From: Pipra filicauda
Taxonomy: Eukaryota; Chordata; Aves; Passeriformes; Pipridae
Assembly: GCF_003945595.2 (NCBI RefSeq)
Contig: NW_024104292.1
Location: 1,178,001 to 1,242,000, forward strand
Direction: 5' to 3'
Length of the DNA: 64,000 nt
The notes below the pieces were generated by a model. The model searched no databases. It saw nothing but the letters and a program-made list of their open reading frames with translations, and was not told where the DNA came from. Made by a program: the position numbers and the translations under genes. Below are positions 43,068 through 56,610 of the stretch, in pieces (the first letter of the stretch is position 1; each line of letters opens with the position of its first letter).

Positions 43068-46000
43068 AGTCACAGCACTTCTTGTTTCCAACTCACCAAG
43101 GAGGTGTCTGACCAGAGTTGCTGCGATCCATCCTGTTTCTGCCTCGATTAGTCGCTGTGCTTTACACAAAGCTACATCTTGAACTCTTCAGAGAGGGGTG
43201 TTTGCAAGCATTTGCAAGACAGTGCTTTTTGCAATCAACTCCTTCTTTGAGGGAATTTCTCGGGAGTTCATACCACTGCTCTGAACTGCAGTGGCTGATG
43301 TTGGCTACTGAGAGATCAGGGAGGTATTGGTATTGTTGAGAGCTGAAAAAATAATGGTATGGCATCAAGTGGTCATATTTCTTTTTAATGAACATTTTGT
43401 TGGATGCTGAATTGTGATGGTCTGGCTCTATGCTCATTTAAGTGGACAATTCTGGAAAAGAAAAGCAGCAGCAGAAAAAGAAAGGATGGGGGAACAAGGA
43501 TATGAAGGAAGAAAATTAACAAATACTGTGTTTTCTTTCTTTCTGAGCAACCTAGTCTAGTGGAAGTCTCCCTGCCCGTGGCAGAGGGGTTGTAACTAGG
43601 TGATCAAACTGAAACCAAAGAAACTATATTTCTTTATCTTTAGTTCCACTTCCAGCTTTCAAAACTTTCCAGATTTTGCAAATCCTGCTTAATTTTAGGT
43701 TTTGGAGAGATTTTTTTGAAATTGAGAAATTTCAAAAATAACATGGTAGTAAAATAAAGAAGGGGAGGAGAAAATACCTGTTTCCATGTCATCTATTCCA
43801 TTGCACACTCAGGGACAGCTTGCAGGACAGGTTGAAAGTGAGCTCAGTTGGGCAGCCCATACTCCCAAAAGGACAGAGATCATACAGTAGACGAGTGTGA
43901 GTAAATTTCTGTAATGACTAAATTTCTCTTCTAGAAAGTATCTGTTCTAGTTTCTAAGCCTTTGTTGAAGTCAGCAAGTCATCATTGTGAGGATGGTACG
44001 GGAAAACTTCTGCCCAGGGTCCCCAGGACTCCTAGAGATGTGTCAGAGTGCCTGGGGAGTACCTGAAAGTTGCTGAGGTGCATTCAGACTGTTGACCAAG
44101 GCATAATTTCACTTTGTCATGTGAGCCCTGTTAGAGTTCCTACACTGATCCAAAGTGGCTGTGAGATACTGGAAGGAAAACTGAAGGACTGGGGACTACC
44201 ATCTGTTCCTCCAGTGAAAGGACAAAGCACATCCACATAAAGATGAATCTAGTTGAGAAAGGCATGGCTGAGCAGATGGTACTGTCAGGAGGGCTTTCAC
44301 TGTTTTATCCAAGGATATTTCATGAGTCATTCATTGACTGATGACAGAGTTCAGAACACATGAAAGGGGAAGAGGAACTTTGAAGATTGCTTTGCAAATC
44401 TGTTGAGAGTTTTAAACCAGGACCAAGACTAATGAAGGACAGTGGACTACAAATGAGTATAGACAATGCTGACTTGCTGACTTGGACAAAAGCCAGGAAA
44501 TTAGAAGAGATATTTTCTCATTACAGAGTTTAGGAGTGTCAAAGGGGATCATAGCATAGGCTGCCAAACATTTTACATTTCTGTATATAAGGTAAAAACC
44601 GTGAGAAATACATCTGTAAACCTGAAATTATTCATGCAGATGATCAGAATGTGATTTAATTTACAGAGCAGACTTGGAGAGAAAATTCACATAAATGGCA
44701 TATTGATTAAAGGTATTAATTTAAAGACAAAATGTGTTCATGGACAAAAGAAAGGAAGTGTTCCTTGCATATCAAAGACATAGACTAGATCTGAGGTCTC
44801 AAGTGTAGTAGGATGTGAGTCATACTGTAAATCTCTGAGTAGGGATGAAAGAAAAAAAATACGTACAACACAAGTGGGTCACTAAATGAAGAATGTGGAT
44901 GAGACTTTGTGAGAAACAAGCACAATCAACCAAAACATAAATCTTGTAATAGTGGGGAAATTTTCTCTGTCTGGGAAGGGAATAAAGGAACAGAAGTTAT
45001 ACCTGTTCTGCTAAACAAGAAGAGACAAGGACCAATCCCTTGGTCTGAGCACAAGCATGAACACAGGTTTGCTTCCTTACTGTTGAGGACAAACCTTGTT
45101 TAGAGCAGATGGACACAGTCTGCTCTTCACAACACTTGGTCCTGAGTCTACTCTAATTCTCTGTGGCCCAAGGCAAAATCATGATTTTCTATGATACCTT
45201 CTTTTGGTATTCAATATATGTGAAGGGATGCAAGGGCTGTGTTACAGTTCACCAAACTGGTCCTTTAATGGCATGGAACAGAGAGCACGTGCTGCTTACC
45301 CTGAGGATAACATTTCAAGGTGGACGCCTCTGAAAACAGGTTACATAGCAATTTGTCAGGTGGGATTTTCGTTAAGTGTTTTATTTTTGTCTACAATCCA
45401 AATGCATAGAGCACCAGCAAGGCAGGTTTATTATTCTTCTATAAGTTTGAACAAATAAATGAACTAACTAAATAAAGAAACCAAGAAAACTAGAGGGGGG
45501 TTTGTATTTAGCTACTGAGGAAAACTGAGGTATGATCAAAATCCTGGAGGCTTGGAAACATTCCCTTATGTGATCATGTTGCATGCTACTTTTATGCACT
45601 GTATATATACACACCTAATTCCAAAGTAAACTGTCAGTCACGTTCATTTCAAATAAATGGAAATTGGCTTAGCTCCTACTAATGCTCCTTGGATCAGACT
45701 GACGCTCCCTCACCACAGGCAATACTCATTTCTGTAAGAGCATGACTTCTACCAACCCACCTCCTTCAGGGCCATCCCTTGGCCTCTGTGTGGCTGTTGT
45801 GTGCTAGAAGAGTACTGGGACCACTGTGTGGGTCAGCATTCTCCTCTTACAGTCTTTAGGTTTTGCTCACCCTACAAGGCAGATTATGTAGTTGTCATCA
45901 GTGTAGGGTCTGAAGACTGCCTTCATTGTGGCATCTAATTTCTTACTAAATGGTTTGATCTTCAAGAAATCCTGTGCTACTTATGAGACATCACTCACGT

Positions 46001-46169
46001 TCAAGGCTCTGCAGGAAAGAGTTTCTGTCTAAGAACACAGGCAATTTTACATCTATTCAACTCCATGAGATTTCTGCAGCCAGCATGAGCCTGTCTGACT
46101 TTGTTTTGGAAAACGTGTACAACTACCTCAGACAATGGCATAACACAATTTTCCCCCTTTACAAACTGT
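43068..46169. other. No gene seen
   Basis: About 3 kb of AT-rich unique sequence. Short open frames lack domain similarity and splice support. Confidence 0.5.
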
Positions 46170-46250
46170 ATTGTGGTTTAGCCTCAGCTGGCAACTAAAC
46201 CCCACATAGCCTCTCACTCACTCTCCCTGCATTGGGTTTCCTAACCCAGC
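46170..46250 (+). mobile_element. LTR 5' fragment
   Basis: TTGTGGTTTAGCCTCAGCTGG..AACTAAACCCCACATAGCCTC resembles the start of a common avian LTR family. It abuts a reverse CR1. Confidence 0.5.
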
Positions 46251-46721
46251 ACAGAGGGCCCCTGTCCAAGCCGTGGGCTGCCAGCTTTTTCAGGAGAATG
46301 TTGTGGGAGACGATGTCAAAGGCTTTGCTGAAGTCCAGGTAGACACATCCACAGCCTTCCCCTCATCCAGCAGGCGGGTCACCTGATCATAAAAGGAGTT
46401 TAGGTTGGTCAGACAGGACCTGCCCTTCCTAAACCCGTGCTGGCTGGGTCTGATCCCTTGTCCATCCTGTAGGTGCTGTGTGATTGCACTGAGGATGATC
46501 TGCTCCATAACTTTGTCAGGCACTGAGGTCAGGCTGACAGGTCTGTGGTTTCCCAGGTCCTCCTTGCAGCCCTTTTTGTGAATCAGCATGACATTCTCCA
46601 GCTTCCAGTCATCTGGGACCTCCCCAGTGAGCCAGGACTGTTGGTAGATGATGGAGGGCGGCTTGGCAAGCTCTTCCACCAGCTCCCTCAGCACCCTTGG
46701 GTGGATCCCATCTGAAGACAA
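46251..46721 (-). mobile_element. CR1 reverse-transcriptase fragment
   Basis: The minus strand carries a 143-codon open frame with CR1 RT blocks in order: IHPRVLRELVEELAKPPS, GNHRPVSLTSVPDKVMEQII, GFRKGRSCLTNL. It is a 5'- and 3'-truncated fragment with a better preserved frame than the other CR1 copies here. Confidence 0.92.
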
Positions 46722-47600
46722 TTAACTGTATCCCAGCCCATACCAGTGCAGTGAGATTCCTGGTAGTCTTGCAGTGAGGTTAATACAAATAACCAGTCAC
46801 TCCTTTACTCTCTTGTCAAGAGACTGATTTAAAATAGTAATCTGCTCTGTACTCTGTGCAATCTCTTAGATGGCCAGTGACTTTGAAGTATACTGAAGGT
46901 GTCTGAAGAAAAGATTTGTTGACGTTTTCTTCCATTAAGTAGTAATTTATTGCCATTAAAAATAGTTCACCACTCAAGGAGGTGAGTATTGCTGGTAATT
47001 TCTCTGGTCCCACTATGATAAACAGGCTCATTTTTAAGAATTGATTTGCTTTAGGGACCTCCTTTCCACAGGGTTTAATATTTGATTAATATTTGGTGTT
47101 AGCTACATTATGCTTCTAATAGTGAAAAGTACTGGTTTAGTCAGACTGCTCTGGTTTGGAAAAGGAGGATGAAAATGCAGTGACTTACTACCAATAGCAA
47201 GCAGAGTTTTGCAGCACAAAATTGGTCAGAAGGCCGTAGTGTAAAGGAGTGAAGAGCCCAGAATAAAGAAAGGCTGAGACCCTCCTACCTACTGCCAAGG
47301 AAAATACCTGTTACAAAGCAAAGCACGCATTTGTGTGTGTTTAAAGCAATATAATTAGAGAAGACATACATGATGTCCTTTGGGATTAAGTAAAATTTCA
47401 AGTGTCCCTGATAAACTTCATAAGCTACTAAGTGAGGTCTCTCAAGCAGGGTGATTTTCCTTTTCATGACTCTCTACATATGTATGTAAAATATTTCGGT
47501 TTGTGTCTGGTCATTTCAGATAAAACTACTATTTGTTAATTTCTTGTTTTGACAGGATCTGTTGGTTTTGGACAAATCAGCTGGAGAGACAGAACCCTAA
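46722..47600. other. No gene seen
   Basis: AT-rich unique sequence with nothing recognisable. Confidence 0.5.
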
Positions 47601-47609
47601 ATGAGTTGC

Positions 47610-48186
47610 TTGCCTTTTGTTTGAACCTTTCCCTGCCCCCTTCAATAATGAAGGGAAAATATGAAGCGATATAAGTAAAAAATAACAGTTTACTGAAGGA
47701 AATAGCGGTAACTACAAAGATACAGAGGAAAACTGTTTAAACCAACAAAGGCAGAAATCGTTTTCTAGTCGCTCAGCCCCTAGGACAAAAAAAACCCAAA
47801 ATGGTGTCTGGTTTCCCCCGGACAGGACAAAATGGCAGTGACCATGTGGGTTCCCCGGGCAAAGGCAAAATGGCTGAAAAACGTCACCCTTTTCTCCCCC
47901 CCCCACCCCAGCAGCTGGAAACTCATGGAGTTGTTGCCATCAAGGTCCCTCGGTGCAGTCCAGGCAGCAGCAGCCCCGGTAGGAACTGCTACCTGTGGCT
48001 AGGCTTGAGAAAAACTCCTGTCTTTTCCTCAGCGCTGGGGAAAAAGTGGCCCCTTCCTCTTCCAGTCCTTGGCTTTTTTTTCCTGTCAAGCACACACCTC
48101 CCTCGATGACTACTCATTGCTAAAGCTCTGCACTCTGGCTTTGTAACCATAACATAGGAGTTTCCTTTATGGGGCCGTGCTGACAC
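47610..48186 (-). mobile_element. LTR-like element
   Basis: Block of higher GC with AACAGTTTACTGAAGGAAA, repeated 'aaaatgg' modules, a C-run, and CAAGGTCCCTCGGTGCAGTC, which I recognise as an avian LTR-type repeat, read in reverse. Boundaries approximate. Confidence 0.45.
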
Positions 48187-49540
48187 AAAAGTGAACGCAA
48201 AAAGATTGTGTAGTTCTGTGTAGATGAAGAATAACGATGCTTAATCTTCTGCTCAACATGCATGATTTCCATATAGTGACTACCGGCCTCAAAAACATAA
48301 TGAGGTCATTTCTTTGTGGAACTTACTGTCTACAAAGTAAAAAAAAAAAAAATACATTATTTGGGGGGAAAAATGATGCAAGAAAGGAACAGAGGGAAGT
48401 CTCCAATTTGCATTTCCAAATCCCTAGAAAATTTTATGGAAGTATATGTTTAGAAAAGACAGATTGGGACAAACAGCTAACAGTGGGTTCCTGACTTTAG
48501 CTTTTTGCATGTAATGTAATATATTGGATGGGAAATCAAGGGAATTTCTGAACGTTCAGGTAAATCTTTACCCTGATGAATGTACTGAAAAGCAAAGCTC
48601 CAACTCTGGTTAAAAGATTATTCCAGAAGGTGATTTTTAAATTTTTTAGACAAGTGGCCAAAATACTGCTAAATTGATATTGGCATATCTCAAGATTCTT
48701 CAGTTATGGTACTAGTTTTGCCTCCCTTACTCCACCAGCAGAACTCTTTTTCTCATGTCCTAATTTGTCTCCTTCCTTCACACCTCAGTGTTAGTGGCTT
48801 TTCTGTCCCAAATGATAGTCAACGGGTGTTAGGCTAAATGATTCTAGTGATATATTCCAATCTGCTAAGCAAAAGATGGAATAATTTGAGGTTTGGCCTA
48901 ACTTTACAGTTCTCATGAGTTGAAATTAAATCCATTGAAAAAAGAGGATATAAGAAAGAAAATGGAAAGTTACAGATTCACTGAATTATTAATCATCTCT
49001 GGTGTATAAAAATATCCCAGAAGGAATTATTTTTTTATCACATTCCTGGTTAAATGAAGCATGTATTCTAATTACGTTATTAAGCAAAGTTATAATGAAG
49101 AAAGGTCAAAACAATCAAGAACTATCTTTACTCACAGTCTATACTTGCTACTAATTCTTACGCGAAGAGCTGTTTCTGCCAGCCCTCCTCCCTTGCTACC
49201 CATGATAAGGAAATTAAGCAATTGTTTTGAAAGGAAGTAAGATCAAGTGACGTAGTACAGCTAATGAAGATATTGATTTAACGCTTGCCCACAGGGAGAA
49301 CTGAGCAGAATTAAAAGATTTTTTATTTTTCTTTCCTTGTAAAACTTCAAGTTCTTATTTACAGTGAGTAGACTGGCTTTGCAACCTGCAGCTGGTGGAG
49401 TTGAGCTAGCTGAGTCCCATCCACAGGGGGTTCTTTGTTCTACCACAGAATAAAAGACTGGGACACAGATTCAAAATGCTGCCTCAGGAATCCCAGCACT
49501 GTGAACCTGCTTGAGACCTGTAGACTGACTAGATGGTGGC
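48187..49540. other. No gene seen
   Basis: AT-rich unique sequence with an A-run near 48,340-48,352. Confidence 0.5.
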
Positions 49541-49646
49541 AAGCACTGAAACTTACTGTAGTTGCCATCCTTGGAGATATTAAAAACCTAACTTGGTGTC
49601 CTGAGCAACCTGAGAGGTCCTTCACCACCTCTGTGATTCTGTGATA
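49541..49646 (+). mobile_element. CR1 3' end
   Basis: GTTGCCATCCTTGGAGATATT..CCTGAGCAACCTGAGAGG..TGTGATTCTGTGAT is a short plus-strand CR1 terminus. Confidence 0.8.
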
Positions 49647-50006
49647 TGTTTGGTGCCAACAAGAGATGCCAATATAGCTGAGATCTTTTCTAGAGGCCCA
49701 TCCTCACTCCCTGATTCACTTTTGTCTTGATCAGTCTTCATTTATATCAAACCAATCTCAATGTCTGTCAGGTCAAGAAGACTCACATATTCAGGGACAC
49801 ATCTTGCGTAATTTGCCTTGTTTTATTTAAGTACAGTCCAAGTAACTGTGAATTCAGCCAAATCATACCAGTTTTACCTTCAGCCAACAGAGCAGAGAGA
49901 TTTGTGGCTCAAATTGTAATTCATTGAAGCTGTCTGGAGCTGCCCTTCCTTCTGAACAGCAAGCAGAGTTCGGTCTCAGTCTTTTTGTTTGGTGTCTTTA
50001 GTATTT

Positions 50007-51338
50007 TGTCATGGTTTGAGATAGTCCCAAAATTTAATTCCCTAGTCTAAGCCCCCTTCCCCATCTCAACCTAATGTGAGATGGTTTTTTTTTCCAGACA
50101 AAACACAGCAGACTCCAAACAGGGGAAAGGGAATATATTACAATGACTGTACAAATAAATACTATAACACATTATACACACGATCACAACTATCTCTACC
50201 ATGACATATGGTATTTACAATGGATCAGATCTCTTCCCCCCTCCAAATAAAAGTCCAGGAGGGAAAGAAGGAGAGATCCCTTCCAGTCTCAAAGCAGGAG
50301 AATCTTCCAAGGCAGCAGGTTTCTCCTCATCTCATGCATGCAGCAGCTGTAACTGGATTGTTGTAGCTGGATCCCTTTTCAATACACACAAGGGGGTCTC
50401 CAAGCCCCTCGGCTCTCCTTCGGTCCAAGAGAAGGCCTCACCTGTGGACTGCCAGCAGGGACAAGACTCGCATCACCACAGGTGTATCACGAAATGCGGA
50501 GCATCTTCGTGAAAGTCCCTTCCTCAGGGGATTCACCCGTGAGTCAGAACATCTTGGGCAGCATTCAGTTGCAAGCCTTTGCCTCAAGAGTTCTACCAGA
50601 GCTCCTGTGCTCTGTCTCAGGCTACCAGGCTTGTCAGCAGCAACGAGGGGGACCAAGGTCAACCTCCCGCATTCCATCTGGCCGTCCCGGTCCAGCTCTG
50701 GGACGTCTTTTGAGCTTCTTAGCTCCTCTCTCTCTCTCCGGTGCTGCATGTCTAAAACTCTTCTCCAAAATAGGAGTCCATGTCCTCCTTTCCCGGAGGT
50801 CTCAAAGGAGTTTGGGGGTCTGGTATAGTTCTTACCCCAACTCTCTGTAGAGCTAGTTCTGCTCTCATCTGCTGCTGTTGGCTCTCTCTTGGCTGTCTGT
50901 CTCCTTCCAGGAGTTCTCTCTGTGTGCTGCATGCCGTTTGCTGTTTGGTTCAGTTCTTATCTGTCCTGGCTCTCTGCCACCGTTTCTCTGGTCAGTGCCA
51001 GCTGCTGCTCTGCGCCCATGGAGAAAACATCTCCCAGCATAACTACAAACACTTAGCCCAGTCTAACACTGTTCCAAGTCTTTGCAGTCCCCCCCAACTG
51101 GGGCTGGGAGGGCCCAGAAGCCCCGAGGGGCTCAGAGCCCCTTCCTCGTGGCTCTACAACATGGCCACCTCTCCTCAACAACAAAAAACTACAACCCATC
51201 TCTTCCAGTGCTTGTGATATGTTTACATTTTTGCAGGAACGCCCATTGGACAGAACTTCAAAACTTCCAGGGGTTACCACCCCTTGGGGTGTACCACTTT
51301 TTTAGCCTCTGGGAGAAAACAAGATTCAAACCACTACA
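50007..51338. mobile_element. Solo LTR, 1,332 bp, with 5-bp target-site duplication
   Basis: Starts TGTCATGGTTTGA and ends TCAAACCACTACA, whose reverse complement is TGTAGTGGTTTGA, so the ends are inverted TG...CA termini. TATTT flanks both sides (50,002-50,006 and 51,339-51,343). A 5-bp duplication fits an ERVL-type endogenous retrovirus. No internal gag/pol sequence is present, so it is a recombined solo LTR. Long open frames inside it on both strands are incidental. Orientation not determined. Confidence 0.8.
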
Positions 51339-51464
51339 TATTTATAATCCATCAGTAAATTTCCGCCTGATGGACGCTTAGAGACTAGAAAGAATATAGC
51401 AGACTAATTAGCCATCACAGATACTGTAGTGTCCCCCTAATTTTATTGAAAATTTATCAGTCTT

Positions 51465-51700
51465 GATCTTGTTGAGGGAGATGTTAGGTATAGATTGGAT
51501 TTGCTTTTGTTCGGTCCACCTGAAGCTGCCTCTGGTCTAGGTTGAACAAGCCCAGCTCCTCCAGCCACTCTTTGCAGGACAAGTGCTCCAGCCCTCATCA
51601 TCTTCACGTCCTTCTGCTAAACTTCGTCCATTTTATTGATGTGCTTCTTGACAAAACTATATGCAGAATCTAGATGTGGTCTAATCCTTTTTCATTGCTC
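51465..51700 (-). mobile_element. CR1 fragment
   Basis: Reverse-oriented CR1 blocks: GTTGAACAAGCCCAGCTCCT, CAAGTGCTCCAGCCCTCATC, and a diverged remainder. Confidence 0.75.
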
Positions 51701-53255
51701 ACTTGTGGATTTGAGTGCTCCCTTGTGAATTAAATATCTAGTAACAGCACTCAAGCTTATACATCAAATATAGGAAATTTGTGACCGAGCCTAAAACTTT
51801 ATTGTATGTAAACTCTGTCCTCCTACCACGTGATATCTTTTTGCCAGCGCTTGGCATCTCCACTTGCAGAGTACTGGTGACAGATATTTCAGTTACTCTT
51901 TTTATATTTGAAAAAAAGGAATAGGAAGCTGTTCGCTTGAGGAAATGAACCTGTTTCTCACATCTCAGTTGGTCTCTTTAACTGCTATACAAAGGAACTT
52001 CTTTGCCTGTTGTTTGGAGTGTTTGCTTATTTCTACAAACTGAAACAGCATAAACAGGAAAGAGTAAGATATTCTCACTAGCATAGCTTCGGTATGCAGA
52101 GCAGTCTAAAGGTATATCTGTGGAGATATATATGCGTAAATTAGCTGTGAAATAGTTATCTCAGGTGGTCCAACAGACTACTGTTTGTACACTTTCGGTG
52201 TTCACTGTGGGATTTTTTTATTGTTGCGTTTTTGGGGTTTCTTTGTTGTTGTTGTTGTTGTTGTTGTTTTAATCAAACTTTGTTTTGTTTAAGGTTAAAT
52301 GTGAACTTTAAAATCCCATTGCCTGCTAATACAAAGCTGTCTCTGTTATCCATATGGGAGCTCTGTGGCCTATGCATTGACTGAAGTGTGGTTGTGTTTC
52401 TGCAGAAGACAACTAAAACCTACATATTTCTGGTGATGCCAAGCTCTGGCATGTGATATCTGCTATTTCATTGGGTACGGTTTGTACCATTATATCAAAC
52501 ATCACAACTATTTCATATTACTCATTAACAAGGGACCTAACTAAATGACTATGATTTGCTTTTCAAAGGTTAGCTTCGCCTTGACAAGAGGGGATGCAAC
52601 CAGCTATCAAATGGTAGCCTACAGCTTCTGGTTTTGCAACAACTTTGCACCACTTTGAACAAAACACTTGCTTTTTCCTGATCCCTAGTTCCACCCTTTG
52701 AAAGGGGAATTATAATCCTGTTTTTTTTCCACCTGCTGTCAACCTTTAGACATGTGTTTTGCAGGTCAGGTGGTGCTGTGTGTGGATCACGTCTGAGCAC
52801 AACAGGGTTCCCTTGCAGTCAACAGCCTCTGAGCAACACAAGTTGTGAGTTAATTAAAAAGAAAAGGCTGCACAGTTCTGTAAGCGTACAACACTTGGAG
52901 TGTGACCTTGGATAATCTGAAAGCACCGGAGATGCTTTCTCCTATACAGAGGAATCAAGACTCCCATCTTCCTGTCTTTTGTTCTATCTGACTTTCATGA
53001 ACTGCTTACTTCCCAATGCCTTAGTTTTTAAAAGCGGATATAGTGTTTTCTAGTTCTGTCTTTTCAGCACAATATCATTACTGAGGAATCAGTGTGCAAG
53101 GTAGAGCAGAACAACTCTTGCTTTGTAGCTAATAGGTAAAGAGCTATCACAGATGAAGCTGAGTTTATACAACCAGAAAAAATCATTAATATATGTACCT
53201 AAATGAATGAAGATTATTAAGTTTTCATAATAATTTGCTACATTATTTGACCACT
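51701..53255. other. No gene seen; GTT microsatellite
   Basis: AT-rich unique sequence with a (TTG)n tract of about 26 bp at 52,243-52,268. Confidence 0.6.
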
Positions 53256-53257
53256 CC

Positions 53258-53560
53258 ATAGAATCACAGAAAGGCTTGGATTGAAAGAGACCTTAAAGAC
53301 CATCTAGTTCCAACCCTCCTGCCATGGGAAGGGACACCTGCCTCTAGACTAGGTTGCTCAGGGCCCCATCCAACCTAGCCTTAACCGCTGCCAGGGATGG
53401 GGCAACCTATTCTAGTTCCTCGCCACCCTCTGAGAAAAGAACTTCTTCCTAACATCTAATCTGAAATCTCTCCGCTTTAGTTTGAAACCATTTTCCCTTG
53501 TCCTATCACAATCTACCTATCACTTTCACCAATTTTTATAAGCCTCTTTTAGGTACTTCA
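53258..53560 (-). mobile_element. CR1 3' end
   Basis: Opens ATAGAATCACAGAAAGGCTTGG and continues with ACCATCTAGTTCCAACCC, TGCCATGGGAAGGGACACC and AAGAACTTCTTCCTAACATC, all antisense CR1 landmarks. Confidence 0.9.
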
Positions 53561-53929
53561 GGATAGTCAGCCTGCTATGCATTTACAATTAGGTTTTTAA
53601 AGTTCAAAGCTAGAATTTTCAAAAGGCTTCTCTACCTTGCATCAACCGCAGTAAGAAGTTTTCCACTGACTTAATCCAAATCCACATTAGGTTAAAACAT
53701 CCTAACCTTTCAAAAATCAAAATGATCTGAAGGCTCTTTTACTAGTTCTCCTGCTGACAGAACAATGGCACCAAACACAACAAATGGTTAGAAATGAGTA
53801 AGTCTAGTTGTAAGGTCTGCATGGGAGGGCTTCTCACCACCAGTACTACAAAAGTCTTCAAATATATGTCACGGGGACAAAATCCCAACTTATTTTAAGA
53901 TCATATATGTCATTACAAAAGGCGTATTC

Positions 53930-54390
53930 GAGAAGGCATGTGGGATAAGTTTCATTTTGGAATTAAATCTGCCAAGAGATGTCAAGTGCAACCAGAAGGG
54001 CTTCTTCAAGTATATCAGTAGCTAAAGGAAGACTAGGGGAAATGTGGGCCTGCTGCTGGATGAGGTATGTGCCCTGGTGGCAAAGGATGCAGAGGAGGTA
54101 GAGTTACTGAATGTCTTCTTTCCTTTAGTTTTTACTGCTAAGGATAACCCTTTGGAATTCCAGACTCCGGAGGCAAGAAAGTCTGAAGGAAAGAAGTCTT
54201 TCCCTTGGTCCAGAAGGATTGGCTTAGAGATAATGTAGGCAAACCTGACACCCACAAATCCATGGGCCCGGAAGGGGTGCACCCACGATCCTGTACAGCC
54301 TGCTCTAGGTGAACCTCCTATAGCAAGGGGGTTGGACTAGATGAGCTCCAGAAGTCCATTCCAACCCCAGTCATTCTGTGATTCTGTGAG
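53930..54390 (+). mobile_element. CR1 ORF2 fragment joined to 3' end
   Basis: Degraded CR1 coding sequence (VKCNQKGFFKYIS, then EVELLNVFFPLVFTAK) continues through GGCCCGGAAGGGGTGCACCC. It then jumps to a CR1 3' terminus (TTGGACTAGATGAGCTCCAG ... TGTGATTCTGTGAG). The missing middle indicates an internal deletion. Confidence 0.85.
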
Positions 54391-56550
54391 AACAAGGGAC
54401 TGGATTAAGTGGCCCAGGTGTATGTTTTCCTGACCTATGTTCCTTCATTCCTTTGGGAGGTTATTAAGAATCATACCTCTTAAGAATCTGAGGTACACAC
54501 TGAGCAGTTAAGTCTGGCTATTTAAATTTTACTTTTATATTTAGACTCTTAAATTAATGTCTTGGTTATGAGACAGAATGAACATAATTTGTTTCCTTTG
54601 TCCTTAGGTAAATGAGATTCCTAAATTGTGTAATCTGAAGAAGAGTCATTCAGACTGTGTAGGAAAATAGTGGGCTTAGCAGTGTAGGTGCTTGTGAAGT
54701 ACTTAAAGAGAGGAAGCTGTACTTAGGCTAACTCAACCTGCTCAGAGCTGCTGGAAATTTCATTAAAATGCTTATTTTCCGGATTTCAGTCATGCCTCTC
54801 TTTTTTTGATAGTTAGGAGTGAAGAGAACATTCTTTGGGTGATCACAACTATTTTTGTAGTGATTAGTAACAGCATTCATTGTTGTAGTCTAGGAATGTG
54901 ACCAAACATGAAAAGTAAGATCAAGGAACTTCTTTGAAATCAGAGGTGTAAGAGGTGTAAGCAAGTACTGGAGAAATAATATAAAACCACTGAGCAATTT
55001 ACAATGCACGTACAGTGAGGTATAGTTTTTGTTGCATACTGAGGGATAACAGGCAAGAAACTTAATTTTTTAAAATTAAACTAACAGTTTATTAAACAGC
55101 GAGATATTTTTCAAGATGATGTGACTGGTTCTGATGTTTACAGCTATAGACAGATCCTTCTCTCTATGTCCTGCCCTTTGCATGACTCTTGTTTCCAGTC
55201 AGACTGCTACAGTCACTGTTCCCTTCTCTTCCAGCATTGGTTTTCTTGCTTTGTGGAAGGCGTTTCCAGCCAATTGTCATGGTCTTTCAGGTTAATTTCA
55301 GGTTAATGCATTTTTATGCTAACTTACTGAAATGAATAAAGTCACTATCCTGTCTTAAAAAGGCAAAAGCCCGAAGAAAAAAAAACCGCAAGCACAGTAA
55401 GTGACTATTAGCTCATTTTCTCAGACATTATTTTAACAGGGAACCCTGTATGCCAAGGCCCTCTTTTTGCTGTGCCTTTGTATTATAGCACCTCACTTTC
55501 TGAATGTGACTAGACCCCTTGAGCATCATGATAACTGAAGAACAAAACCTAGCAAAGGCTAAGCAGTCACAAAAATAAGTTTCAAAGCTTGTCAGGATGA
55601 TACCAACAGAAGGATGTAAATGGTGGGCTAAAAATGTAATTTATTTTTGTGCTTTGTTTTGCTGTAATGACTCACAGCCACTTATCACCTCTGTGTCAGA
55701 ACAGGAAATGGAGAAGAGCTGTCGTTGTTCCTGACAGGGCTGCATCTTCTCTGCTGTTCCTGTTTAGCAAGTGTATCCAGCTCAGGTGTGACAGCCTTGA
55801 GAGGCTTTGCAACGTGGTGTCTCAGCCGGAGCTGACCTTTAGATCAAGTATACATTTAGTCTTAGAAGCTGGTTCAAGATCTGAGCTCTGTCTTTAGCTT
55901 GGTGCCAAAGAGGCAAACAAGAGCTGTGACTCTTTTCAGTTATACCACTAATAGTTGAGTCTGAAAATACATCACTTGATTACATCCTTTTGCCTATAAA
56001 TCTGCTTTACATCCAGTGTGCTCATTTGTGAGAAAAGACATGTCTTAAAATGTTCCAAATGCTTTGTGTACACTCTGGTCTGAAACAAATTATAACAGTC
56101 CCTCCCATAAAAAGATGGAGAATGAAAAAGAGGAATATTCAATTTGGCTAGAAGATCTCAGCCCACACCTTTCTTACTGATGAATAGCAGAAAGTGAGAA
56201 GTTGATTTGATGTAATTTACTTCAATGATGGTGAACTTTTAGTTCCTTACTGGGAGCACCTCTAGATGGTAATGGGAAAATGAGACTTTTTATTCTGGAA
56301 GACAGTTTGAAAGTCTTGCTGATATTTAATATCTAGCAGCTAAACAAAGCAGGACAGAGGTACACAAGTAGAGCTCCACCAAACAAGGATTTTGTTGCGT
56401 CAGATGCATCATGGAGTAAATTTCTCATTAATTAAGTCCAGTAACTGCAGTATTAGAGAATATTTCAATAGCTTTCAGTGGTGTATTGAAATTGGCTGTA
56501 TTTTATTACAAGACCAGAAGTTTTTTGACTGAAAACCAAGAAAAGGGGGG
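54391..56550. other. No gene seen
   Basis: AT-rich unique sequence. Open frames up to 82 codons lack recognisable domains. Confidence 0.5.
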
Positions 56551-56610
56551 GGGGAGGGGTACCTTTAAAGATCACCTAGTTCAACCCTTATGCCATGGGC
56601 TGTACCCTAA
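56551..56610 (-). mobile_element. CR1 terminal stub
   Basis: TACCTTTAAAGATCACCTAGTTCAACCC..TGCCATGGGC is a short reverse CR1 piece following a G-run. Confidence 0.6.

Noticed and set aside
50438..51217. Long open frames (145-164 codons) on both strands at 50.4-51.2 kb
   Set aside because: Contained within the solo LTR, with no gene-like composition or domain.
54609..54669. Short open segment after CCTTTGTCCTTAG ending in TAG
   Set aside because: No upstream exon and no protein similarity recognised.
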